NCBI GenBank assembly: GCA_950097015.1
Contig: CATNEN010000039.1
Coordinates: 18,593,501 to 18,657,500, forward strand
Source of the DNA: Macrostomum hystrix
Taxonomy: Eukaryota; Platyhelminthes; Macrostomidae
Length of the DNA: 64,000 bases
Direction of reading: 5' to 3'
Below are positions 22,387 to 32,800 of this stretch, piece by piece; position 1 is the first letter of the stretch, and each line of letters begins with the position of its first letter. Both the position numbers and the translations under genes were made by a program. Under the pieces are notes generated by a model that ran no database searches, was not told the DNA's origin, and saw only the letters and a program-made list of their open reading frames with translations.

Positions 22387-24447
22387 CAGTGTTGGGCACA
22401 GGTCCGATACTCCGATACTCCGATACTATCGACGATACAATTTGGGTATCGGAGTATCGGACCTCGATTCTTTTTTTGACGGTATCGGACTATGGTATAG
22501 AGCGATGCTTTTATCATATTCGATGCTCCGATACTCAATAGTCCGATACTTTTAAGAAATGTTGAATTTAAAACCACGAAAAGGCAATAAACTGGAAAAA
22601 ATATGTATTTTACTCATCAAAAAGATCTTTTTGCTAAAAATTGTAACATGTTTGCTCTTTTTCTATAATGCGAAAGTACTTAAATCCGTAAAAATGTTTA
22701 AATTTAAATTTATATAAAAATTATTTTACAAATTCAAAGAAAGTCAAGTCATTAATGAATCACCTAAACAGTAATTGATTGCCAGTGGACTACACTACAC
22801 CAATAAATAAAACTGCAATTTGCCTTTCTTTAGTCGTGAGTAGTGACTAGTGAAGTGGCATAGTGTAGTACTTTAGTTATCCTAGTGACATCTCTGATCT
22901 CATCTCACATCACTTGACTCATTTGACTAGTGAGTGGTGACTGACTGGTGGAGGTGACATTGTCACATTGACATGGCCATGGGCAATGACAATGAGGATA
23001 ATTCTACGACAGCAACAACAAATGGAACTTGAACAGGGTGACAATGATCTTTGGCTAGAGATTAGAAAGTTTTAATTGAAGCTTTCTGCCATCATGGGTC
23101 TGTTGATGGTCGTTTCCCTACCACCAGCACCAGCAGTTGTGGTGCCAGTGCCACAGTGCTTGACATCCTTCAAGGTGAGGAGAAAGCCTATCTTGGTTTA
23201 CTGCTCCCCACTATTGCGGCCACACTCAAGAAGCTGGCTCAGCTAAGGAATGGGCTCGAGTACTGCTCTGCATTTGCCGATGCAATGATTGAAGGAATAA
23301 AGCGATGATTTGGTCCCGCATTCGACGATTGGGAGTGCCAACTGGCTTCCGCATTTCACCCAACGTTCCGCTTGACATGGCTGCAAAAGCATGATCAGAC
23401 CAAGGTGGTTGCGGTCAAAAGAAAGATGGAGGACAGTGTAGAGTAGGAGCTGGTGAATTCAGCAAGCGAGGTTGACAGCACTAGCAGCGGCAGCAGTCAT
23501 CAGGGTGATCAGGGCAGCAATGGAGTTGTCGATGCTATGGACAACTTTTTTATTGACATGGTCCACCATCGGTCAGCATCAGCATCGATAAGCACAGACT
23601 CGCGGACACCAAAAGCGAAGGCTCGAGTTATTGTCAAGATGTTCCCCGACCATCAGTGGAAGCCTGATGATAGTTTCCAGGACGCTGTTTTTCATCACCC
23701 CAGTCTACTGGCGCTGTTTATTCGGTTTAACACACCGATTCCATCGAGCGCTGCAGTGGAACGGCTGTCTTCTGTCGCAAAAGACGTCCTCCGAGCCAAG
23801 CGCGCGCCCCTCGCTGATATGACTCTAATGAGGCTACTAGCTCCTTCTCAGAGGCAATCAGCATCTAATGAAATGAGTGGCAAGCATTGTTAAGCATTCT
23901 GACTATAAGCGTATCATTTTTTATCTGACATTTCTGATTACGATTAGTGATTAGTGGGTGTTGCACCTCATGCCCGGCCGTCCTTTTGTGCAAGCGGCAC
24001 ACTTGTGTGCGAAAACTTTGGGGGTTGGAGAGACTCGCTAATTCCTTGTTTACGCGATCGCGCCTCCCTCTCTTGCCTCAACTTTGTACATCGACATCGC
24101 GCAAATAAATAAAGCGCAAACCACGCAGCGCCAATCTTTGCTGCCACAACATAAAAAAGTCTTAACGGCTTCGCTTCCGCATAAACACATTAACAAAACT
24201 GTTGTCTCTAAGTTTCTGTCAGAAATTAAAATAGTAAATACAGTGATAAAGTTTGGTACAGGCTAAAATTTCATGTTCTTGCCTTTTGTAGACCGTTTTT
24301 TTTCATTTTCTGAAGTATCGGACTAAAGTATCGACGATACTCAAATTTTAGTATCGGACTTCGAAATACCGCCGATACCCTTTTGAGTATCGGTATCGGA
24401 GTATTGCTTTAATTCGATACTTTTTAGAGTATCGATGCCCAACATAG
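22387..24447 (+). mobile_element. Decayed hAT transposon, 2.06 kb
   Basis: The ends are CAGTGTTGGGCA and TGCCCAACATAG. They are flanked by an exact 8-bp duplication TGTATTTG (22379-22386 and 24448-24455), the hAT signature. Both subterminal zones are packed with CGATACTCCGATACT-like motifs in varied orientations, probably former transposase-binding sites. The coding interior is broken and shortened. Confidence 0.93.
23160..23893 (+). pseudogene. hAT transposase remnant with C-terminal dimerization domain
   Basis: From about 23160 the frame reads AYLGLLLPTIAATLKKL and is then cut by an in-frame TGA near 23306 and a TAG near 23443. The open part that follows (ends 23893) contains HHPSLLALFIRFNTPIPSS followed by AAVERLSSVAKDVL, the hAT dimerization signature (PSSAAVERLFS-type, with S for F). 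The N-terminal zinc finger and most of the catalytic region are missing. Not functional. Confidence 0.85.
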
Positions 24448-24455
24448 TGTATTTG

Positions 24456-25447
24456 CAATAGACGGCAAGCAGGTAACGAGTTTTAACAATAGAATGACCA
24501 CGCTATTTCCACCCTTGGGGGAAGACCACGGGCTATTTCAAATACCCACTGCCTACTTCACGATAGCTCCCAAACCGAATGACAGATCTTCGTGAGAGTC
24601 GACCAAATTTTCCACCCTTTTCAATAAAATAACTTTCAAAGTCGTCTGAGTCAGCACCGTCGAGATATTCAGCAATTCTTTTCGAAGCCCCAGGTGACAA
24701 AAACCATAACATTGCTCAGAATAAACAAACTTGTATGGAAAATCTATTGGTTAAAAAATATTAACTATTTAATCAATCCAAAATTGATAAATTGAAAGCC
24801 GACATGGTTACATGATGAAATTTTTGTGAGCATAAAAATATTTGTGATTCTTGCCACCAGAACCTTTGAGGAGAATCGTTGAACATCTCGACGATGCCGA
24901 TGTTTTGTGATTCTGTAAGTTGTTTAATTGGATAGAGCAGAGACATTTTAGCCTGTATTCGGGATTTTCAAGGTGATTGGTTCAATTTTCAGTTCTACTG
25001 TTAAAGCCCGATAGCCACAGGGAAAACTCCAACAGGCCAATAGGGGTGATAACCACCGTCTTAGCTACGTTGGCCGGGGCCGCGGCCGGGTTTTGGCGAT
25101 AGCCGCCTAAAAGGGCTTGACTTACTTGACTTAGCTGCAGGGCGGTCCGGAGACGCAGCGGGGAGGCGGGAGTCGCCCATATCGCTAATCCTTGAAGACC
25201 CGCTCAGGGGCGGGGCCCGTCAGGGAGGTCAGCCGGTCTTCTCTGCAGCGTTTTCTTCTGGGAAGAAATCAGTTCGTCTGGTTGCCCGCAGGAATCGGAC
25301 GAGCCGTGGTATGTACTCGGGTCAGCAAAAATCTTTGATGGATGCGCTTGGACCTCTGCACCTCTGCTCCGGTCCATGTCCACCAAAATACGCGACGAGC
25401 AAGAGACTATTGCTGCCGTCAAGGTGTTCAAGGTGTACTTGAAAAAG
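24456..25447. other. Intergenic region, with a GC-rich block at about 25010-25440
   Basis: The first half is ordinary A/T-rich sequence holding one 59-codon minus-strand frame (24712-24533) of uncertain status. The GC-rich block has an abrupt change in composition and may be a retroelement fragment. No motif was recognised. Confidence 0.3.
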
Positions 25448-25560
25448 TATAATAACAATTCCAGGAGAGCTGCGGGCAATGGCACATCGTTTATGACAGA
25501 CACGCAGCTATAAGAGAGGTGGCAATTCCGTACATTGCACTCACTCCCGAGCGTAAATGT
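25448..25560 (-). mobile_element. tRNA-derived SINE, copy 4 (tail fragment)
   Basis: Only the tail-proximal third is present: AATAACAATT tail, GCTGCGGGCAATGGCACATC, a diverged middle, and CACTCACTCCCGAGCG. The tRNA-like head is missing. Confidence 0.6.
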
Positions 25561-25599
25561 GTACCTCTTTTTGATAACCTGGACTATAATCACCTGTAT

Positions 25600-26200
25600 T
25601 ATTGTGAAGCATACATTAGTGTGTGAAGCATACTGATGTGCTGTAGTCTGCTGAGCAGCCTCCAGGCAATCTGAGGAGTCAGTGCAGCCTAGGTACTGTG
25701 GGAGGGCTTGAGAGTAGGAAGTTTGCGGTTACCCGTGCACACTCATCTCCGCTCGCCACCCCCTTCTCTTTCTCTCTCTCGTTCCAGCTCTGTCTGCGCA
25801 CTGACTCACATTACACGCCATGGTGCAATCGCTTCGATTCGGAAGAAGACTGGCAGAATATCGCTCAAATGCTCCTACTATTAGTAGAGTCCGACGAATA
25901 CACGGGATTGTGTTTGCATCGTGGTAGTTCACTTCGTGTGCCCTAGTCGTGCACCTAGGCTAGATTTTATTCATGCGTTGAGTTTCAGTTTTGTGACTTC
26001 GTGAGGCCTTTCTAGTTGGAGTTAGCAATCAGCTTTTAACTCACCTTGTGTTCAGTCCAAGTGACGAGAACACGCGATTTTGGGCTAAGTCCGAGATTCC
26101 TTGTGACTTAGAAAATTCCCAGTCCCTGAATCCCATCTTTGCGGGAGAGCTAGCAATCCCAAGCCTGACTGCTCTGTTGCTCCACTGCTAGGAAGCATCA
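25600..26200. other. Possible solo LTR or other retroelement remnant
   Basis: GAAGCAT occurs at the left edge (twice near 25600-25630) and at about 26190, which could be a short target duplication. Inside is a pyrimidine-rich tract followed by a 35-codon frame beginning MVQSLRFGRRLAEYR. Neither TG...CA ends nor a primer-binding site could be established, so this is only suggestive. Confidence 0.2.
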
Positions 26201-26267
26201 GTGTTGAGGCCGGTAAAACCCTCTCTGAGTCTTAGCGTTCCCTGTCTTGGTCATTTCACCAATTGTG

Positions 26268-26412
26268 TGTGGAGGTTGGGCCTTTAGAGCATGGCAAGTC
26301 CCCAAGCCTTCTCTCCGCGGCTGCGCCCCAAATAAATATGACCTCGCCGCGGAATCGAGCTCAGGGACCTTGGTGCGAGAGGCAAATGCGTTAACCGCTC
26401 TGCCACTCACCC
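26268..26412 (-). mobile_element. tRNA-derived SINE, copy 5 (head half)
   Basis: It contains the complete tRNA-like head on the minus strand (GAGTGGCAGAGCGGTTAACGC), the B-box-like GAGCTCGATTCC, GGCGAGGTCATATTTATTTG and the GCAGCCGCGGAGAGAAGGC segment. The GT-rich body and tail are absent. Confidence 0.8.
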
Positions 26413-27055
26413 TTACTTAACGCACAGCCCAGCGCAGACGACAGTCAAAGCAACCAGATTGACCTAGGAGGTGCTACGCGGGACGTCGCAGGAGAGGCCG
26501 CACCAAAAGACAATGTGGCAGACAAAGGCATTTCTCGTACGAGCAACCTCGTCCTCGTACCTCGTAAATGGCAGTTTGACAAATTCAGAAGAATTTCTGG
26601 TATATTTAAACGAAAAAAAATGGCAAATGGGTACGTAATATACGCATAATGTGACAAAAACACAAAAATACCTTTTAAAAGAATATACGAGAATATTTGT
26701 TTTCAGTTTTAAAAAATTGTACATTTTAGCTGTTCGATGCAATGAAAATATGGGTGCTTCTACTCGCAGTTTGCCACAGAACTAAGATATTTTTTTATAA
26801 GAAAAATCGTGCAATGATAAGGAGGTGTATTTAGTCGATTACGCTCGATAATGTACGAGATAGTCGAGTTTTAGCATAATTTCACATAAAACACGAGACG
26901 ACGTGATGAGAAAAGTCAAGCTACTTCAGCTGTCTCAACAATCTAATAACATTTTAAGTTAAAAACTGACACAAGTTATTATCGTTACAAACTTAAGACC
27001 TTATACTTATACCCTCTTGATTAGTCCAAGCTGTTACGAGTAGATGTCGTCACCG

Positions 27056-28678
27056 TTAGGCGTCAGCTGACAAATACTCCTCCGGTTGCGGGTCAAAGAT
27101 TGGCGGCCTAACTGGCGCAGCTTGAGCCGATGAGTTGCGTCTCTCTCGCAGCAGTCGCCGCAGGCGGATCCATATCGAATCACGGCCGCGCCTATGGACT
27201 TCGGGTCGTACAAGCGGATCGCGCAAGTCATCCACGCTGCTGGCTGCGCTGCTGGCACCGGAGAAGGTCAATCGCGGTGGCTCTTGTGAGCTATCCGCTT
27301 GGGTGCTTCTGCGTCGAATGAGCGTTACGGCGAAGACTATAACACCGATTAGGATGAGGGCACCCGCTCCTGAACTCGCCAAGATGATCACCATCTGGCG
27401 TGTGAAGAAGCCGCCGTTGTTATTGTTGTCGGCGCACGTTGACAGGCCGTTGAACTGCATCAGTCGGGAACCGCGAGCGCCCGGCGGTCCGGCGCATTTT
27501 AGGCTGTCTGCGCCTCCAACGATCCGACTTCGAACTAGTGGACTGTCGCGAAGCTGCTGCCAAAGCCAATAGAGTGAACAGTCGCAAACCAGCAAAGCGT
27601 TAGTAAGGCTGAGATTTTTTAAGCTGCTGTCATTTTTGTTCAGCAGGCTAAGAGGATTAGAGTCGGAACCGTTACGTCCGCCGATTGTAGCGACCGGGGT
27701 AAAGCTGAGACTCAGCGAGCGCAGATTATGCAATTGGTCAAAACAGCCGCTAGTCCAGTTGGAGACACCCGTTTTATTTAGGTAAAGAAAGTGAAGATTT
27801 TTTGTTAAAGCTAGTGCGGTCTCGTGCAGTACAGTAACATTGGAGTTATCGTCGAGCATGAGAGTCTCTAGTAATGACGAGCAATTCATGAGAGCATCAG
27901 TGACTGCCTGCAGCTTGCTTGAGCGGCGAAGGTTCAATGTCTTTAGCTTACTTAGACAGGAACCGCCGATTAGGCCTTCAAGGCTAGCCTGTGGCAATGC
28001 GTTCTGGCTAAGGTCGAGTGAGTGGAGACGTGTCCCTAGGCAGGCCAGCGAGCCGGGCTGGACTCTGACCAATTTCAGACGATTCAACTTCAGCGAAAGT
28101 GGCTGCACGGGCTTGTTTTGTTCCTTTTGACCAGCTAAACTGCATAGCGTGCTGTTATCCATGATACTATATGGATTGTCAGATAGTGTTAAACGACCGA
28201 GACTCGTACAATGACTGTAGTCCATTGAGAAGCTTTTGTCTAGCTTGTTGTTGTCCAGGTAAAGGTGTTGCAGAGCAGGCAGTCGACTGCAGAGCGGTTC
28301 TGGAGGTTCAGTCAGCTGATTCTGTGATAACTTAAGATCTTTTAGAGACGGCAGTCCAGTCAGCCAGGTTTTGTTCCACTTGCTGATCTGGTTGTGGCTT
28401 AACTGAAGACTAACGAGCTTGCTAAAGTTGGTCAAACCTCTGAGGTCAGAAATTTTATTGTTGCTCAGGTCAAGATGCACGACATCGTCAGGAAGGTCGA
28501 CAGGAATGCTGGCTAACGTCTGAGAAGCACAATTGACCAATTTAGTTACATTGTTACAATTGCAGTGACACGTGCTGTTACAAGTCGGACAGAGGAATGC
28601 CTGAGCTAGTGGCAAACAACATACAACAGTCAGTAGCAGGATGATAACCGGATACGACGAGACTGGATCGCCTGACAT
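27056..28678 (-). CDS. Single-exon LRR type I transmembrane protein
   Basis: Extracellular LRR proteins of this layout act in adhesion, guidance or immune recognition; the ligand here is unknown. The chosen ATG (28678) starts a clear signal peptide, MSGDPVSSYPVIILLLTVVC, and gives 540 aa. A frame extension to 28759 has no signal peptide and is less likely. A Cys-rich LRRNT-like cap (about residues 28-45) is followed by roughly ten leucine-rich repeats. An LRRCT-like cap begins at LLVCDCSLYWLWQQL (about residue 365). A hydrophobic segment MVIILASSGAGALILIGVIV (about 430-455) is followed by Arg-rich stop-transfer residues and a cytoplasmic tail of about 85 residues with no recognised kinase or TIR domain. 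Many N-x-S/T sequons support secretion. No intron was seen. Confidence 0.85.
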   Translation of the reverse strand: MSGDPVSSYPVIILLLTVVCCLPLAQAFLCPTCNSTCHCNCNNVTKLVNCASQTLASIPVDLPDDVVHLDLSNNKISDLRGLTNFSKLVSLQLSHNQISKWNKTWLTGLPSLKDLKLSQNQLTEPPEPLCSRLPALQHLYLDNNKLDKSFSMDYSHCTSLGRLTLSDNPYSIMDNSTLCSLAGQKEQNKPVQPLSLKLNRLKLVRVQPGSLACLGTRLHSLDLSQNALPQASLEGLIGGSCLSKLKTLNLRRSSKLQAVTDALMNCSSLLETLMLDDNSNVTVLHETALALTKNLHFLYLNKTGVSNWTSGCFDQLHNLRSLSLSFTPVATIGGRNGSDSNPLSLLNKNDSSLKNLSLTNALLVCDCSLYWLWQQLRDSPLVRSRIVGGADSLKCAGPPGARGSRLMQFNGLSTCADNNNNGGFFTRQMVIILASSGAGALILIGVIVFAVTLIRRRSTQADSSQEPPRLTFSGASSAASSVDDLRDPLVRPEVHRRGRDSIWIRLRRLLRERRNSSAQAAPVRPPIFDPQPEEYLSADA

Positions 28679-28759
28679 GATGATAAGTTTAATCGAAATG
28701 TTTTCCTTCGATCCTCTACAGTCTACAGTGAGCACGCTGTTATGCGCCGAGACAAACAA

Positions 28760-29857
28760 CGAGTAACCGTGAATAAATTCTTCAAGTTATGAATCGCTAG
28801 GCTGGTTGTTTTTTGCTAAGAACTAAAAAACGAGTCCGGCCAAGGAAAGAAGGAATTCTAGGACCATGAATCGATGCGTTTAGCTTGCAGTGTAGGCAGA
28901 AACTCTAGCCCCAATTTCAATGTACAGGCAGCAGTGTACATCTGCCATCCCCCCAACCGCCGCGGCTCAGGGTTTGCTCGCCTGTTTTCCTTTCCTCTCC
29001 TGACGATCAACACCAGGGCCATTTTTCCAGACCTTCTTTCTCTCTGTCTCTCCGCTTTTCCTTCCCTCGCATTTAGTGCACTAAAAGCTGCTATATATTT
29101 TTGTCTCAAATTTCTTCTTTAGTTCAAGCAACACGCATTTCTTCTGCACTACTTTAAATAGCCAGTTTCGATTCTAGATAATACTCGTACGCATGGATGC
29201 TTAGTTAGGAAACGTTTCAGCCGTAGAACTCATGATGCTGAGCTCACGCTTGTGCTTGTCTAATTGTTGACTTGAGTAGGGGTTTAAGAAAACTCTACTA
29301 AGGAAGAAAAAATCTCAAAATAAAAGTTCTCAATACGCAAGAACCAAAATACAATAATGGTTTGCAGAATGGTTGCAGGCACTGCCACATCTTTTACTTT
29401 GCTTTACCTTGCCGTTGGGGGCATCGTCCGGCTAGCCCCTGGCGACCACGGATAATTAAAAAGCTGCGATGTCGCGCAGGGGTAACCCGTGATGCCGGCC
29501 GGCGATGCCTCGGTAAGTTAGTCAAAATTCTATTCTACGAGTATATCATACTAAAATGATATTTGCTTATTAGTATAAATCTAATATGCACAAAATTTAT
29601 GTCAGGATTATTTTTAATGACAGTGATAGTCCTGTCGTAATTCAGATGCACTTTCACAACCAGTCTTAAAGCCAAGACACATGAAGGTTTGTGTAATTGT
29701 AATTTTGCCAGTATCTAGCAAGCTAAAAAATAATTAGCTAAACAAAAACATATGCTACATCAGTTACTTGAGTGTTTAGCAGCTATTCTATGAATAATGC
29801 AAGCCAAATTCTGTTTTTAGGAACCTAGCTGGACGTCGTTGCAAATGTAAGAATGCT
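28760..29857. other. Intergenic region upstream of the LRR gene
   Basis: It holds the likely promoter of the minus-strand LRR gene. A pyrimidine-rich tract lies at about 28980-29110 and a small GC-rich block at 29410-29515. No gene is supported. Confidence 0.4.
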
Positions 29858-32800
29858 AGTATACATTCACAGGTGGGATTGGTACTTGAATGAAATGCCA
29901 CATTATGCGTCGCTTAAAAAAGTTGCTGAGAGAATACGCTATTGAATTTTGGTGACACATAATTTCGAGAAATTTCGAGATTGCCATAAGCTTAATACAC
30001 TAATTAGTATGACTAATAAGTATCACGGCAGAGATAAGACACGGCAGAGATAAGACACAATGAGAGATTAGACACGGCAGAGATAAGACACAATGAGAGA
30101 TTAGACACGGCAGAGATAAGACACAATGAGAGATTAGACACGGCAGAGATAAGACACAATGAGAGATTAGACACGGCAGAGATAAGACACGGCAGAGATA
30201 AGACACGGCAGAGATAAGACACAATGAGAGATTAGACACGGCAGAGATAAGACACGGCAGAGATAAGACACGGCAGAGATGAGACTCGTGAGAGATAAGA
30301 CACGGCAGAGATGAGACTCGTGAGAGATAAGACACGGCAGAGATGAGACTCGTGAGAGATAAGACACGGCAGAGATGAGACACGGGAGAGATAAGACACG
30401 GCAGAGATGAGACACGATGCGAGATAAGACACGGCAGAGATGAGACTCGTGAGAGATAAGACACGGCAGAGATAAGACACGCCAGAGATAAGACACGGCA
30501 GAGATGAGACACGGCAGAGATTAGACACGGCAGAGATAAGACACGGCAGAGATAAGACACGGCAGAGATGAGACTCGTGAGAGATAAGACACGGCAGAGA
30601 TAAGACACGCCAGAGATAAGACACGGCAGAGATGAGACACGGCAGAGATTAGACACGGCAGAGATAAGACACGGCAGAGATAAGACACGGCAGAGATGAG
30701 ACTCGTGAGAGATAAGACACGGCAGAGATGAGACTCGTGAGAGATAAGACACGGCAGAGATGAGACACGGGAGAGATAAGACACGGCAGAGATGAGACAC
30801 GATGCGAGATAAGACACGGCAGAGATGAGACTCGTGAGAGATAAGACACGGCAGAGATAAGACACGGCAGAGATAAGACACGGCAGAGATGAGACACGGC
30901 AGAGATGAGACACGGCAGAGATAAGACACGGCAGAGATGAGACTCGTGAGAGATAAGACACGGCAGAGATGAGACACGATGCGAGATAAGACACGGCAGA
31001 GATAAGACACGATGCGAGATAAGACACGGCAGAGATGAGACTCGTGAGAGATAAGACACGGCAGAGATGAGACTCGTGAGAGATAAGACACGGCAGAGAT
31101 AAGACACGATGCCAGATAAGACACGGCAGAGATGAGACTCGTGAGAGATAAGACACGGCAGAGATGAGACTCGTGAGAGATAAGACAGTATACATTCACA
31201 GGTGGGATTGGTACTTGAATGAAATGCCACATTATGCGTCGCTTAAAAAAGTTGCTGAGAGAATACGCTATTGAATTTTGGTGACACATAATTTCGAGAA
31301 ATTTCGAGATTGCCACAAGCTTAATACACTAATTAGTATGACTAATTAGTATCACGGCAGAGATAAGACACGGCAGAGATATGACACAATGAGAGATTAG
31401 ACACGGCAGAGATAAGACACAATGAGAGATTAGACACGGCAGAGATAAGACACAATGAGAGATTAGACACGGCAGAGATAAGACACGGCAGAGATAAGAC
31501 ACGGCAGAGATAAGACACAATGAGAGATTAGACACGGCAGAGATAAGACACGGCAGAGATAAGACACGGCAGAGATGAGACTCGTGAGAGATAAGACACG
31601 GCAGAGATGAGACTCGTGAGAGATAAGACACGGCAGAGATGAGACTCGTGAGAGATAAGACACGGCAGAGATGAGACACGGGAGAGATAAGACACGGCAG
31701 AGATGAGACACGATGCGAGATAAGACACGGCAGAGATGAGACTCGTGAGAGATAAGACACGGCAGAGATAAGACACGCCAGAGATAAGACACGGCAGAGA
31801 TAAGACACGGCAGAGATTAGACACGGCAGAGATAAGACACGGCAGAGATAAGACACGGCAGAGATGAGACTCGTGAGAGATAAGACACGGCAGAGATAAG
31901 ACACGCCAGAGATAAGACACGGCAGAGATGAGACACGGCAGAGATTAGACACGGCAGAGATAAGACACGGCAGAGATAAGACACGGCAGAGATGAGACTC
32001 GTGAGAGATAAGACACGGCAGAGATGAGACTCTTGAGAGATAAGACACGGCAGAGATAAGACACAATGAGAGATTAGACACGGCAGAGATAAGACACGGC
32101 AGAGATAAGACACGGCAGAGATGAGACTCGTGAGAGATAAGACACGGCAGAGATGAGACTCGTGAGAGATAAGACACGGCAGAGATAAGACACGATGCGA
32201 GATAAGACACGGCAGAGATGAGACTCGTGAGAAATAAGACACGGCAGAGATGAGACTCGTGAGAGATAAGACACGGCAGAGATAAGACACGATGCGAGAT
32301 AAGACACGGCAGAGATGAGACTCGTGAGAGATAAGACACGGCAGAGATGAGACACGGCAGAGATAAGACACGGCAGAGATGAGACTCGTGAGAGATAAGA
32401 CACGGCAGAGATGAGACACGATGCGAGATAAGACACGGCAGAGATAAGACACGATGCGAGATAAGACACGGCAGAGATGAGACTCGTGAGAGATAAGACA
32501 CGGCAGAGATGAGACACGGCAGAGATAAGACACGGCAGAGATGAGACTCGTGAGAGATAAGACACGGCAGAGATGAGACTCGTGAGAGATAAGACACGGC
32601 AGAGATGAGACTCGTGAGAGATAAGACACGGCAGAGATGAGGCACGATGCGAGATAAGACACGGCAGAGATGAGACTCGTGAGAGATAAGACACGGCAGA
32701 GATAAGACACGGCAGAGATGAGACACGGCAGAGATAAGACACGGCAGAGATGAGACACGGCAGAGATAAGACACGGCAGAGATGAGACTCGTGAGAGATA

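Noticed and set aside
29362-29400. Another SINE tail fragment (GGTTGCAGGCACTGCCACATC)
   Set aside because: Similarity is limited to about 25 bases with mismatches and no neighbouring family landmark.
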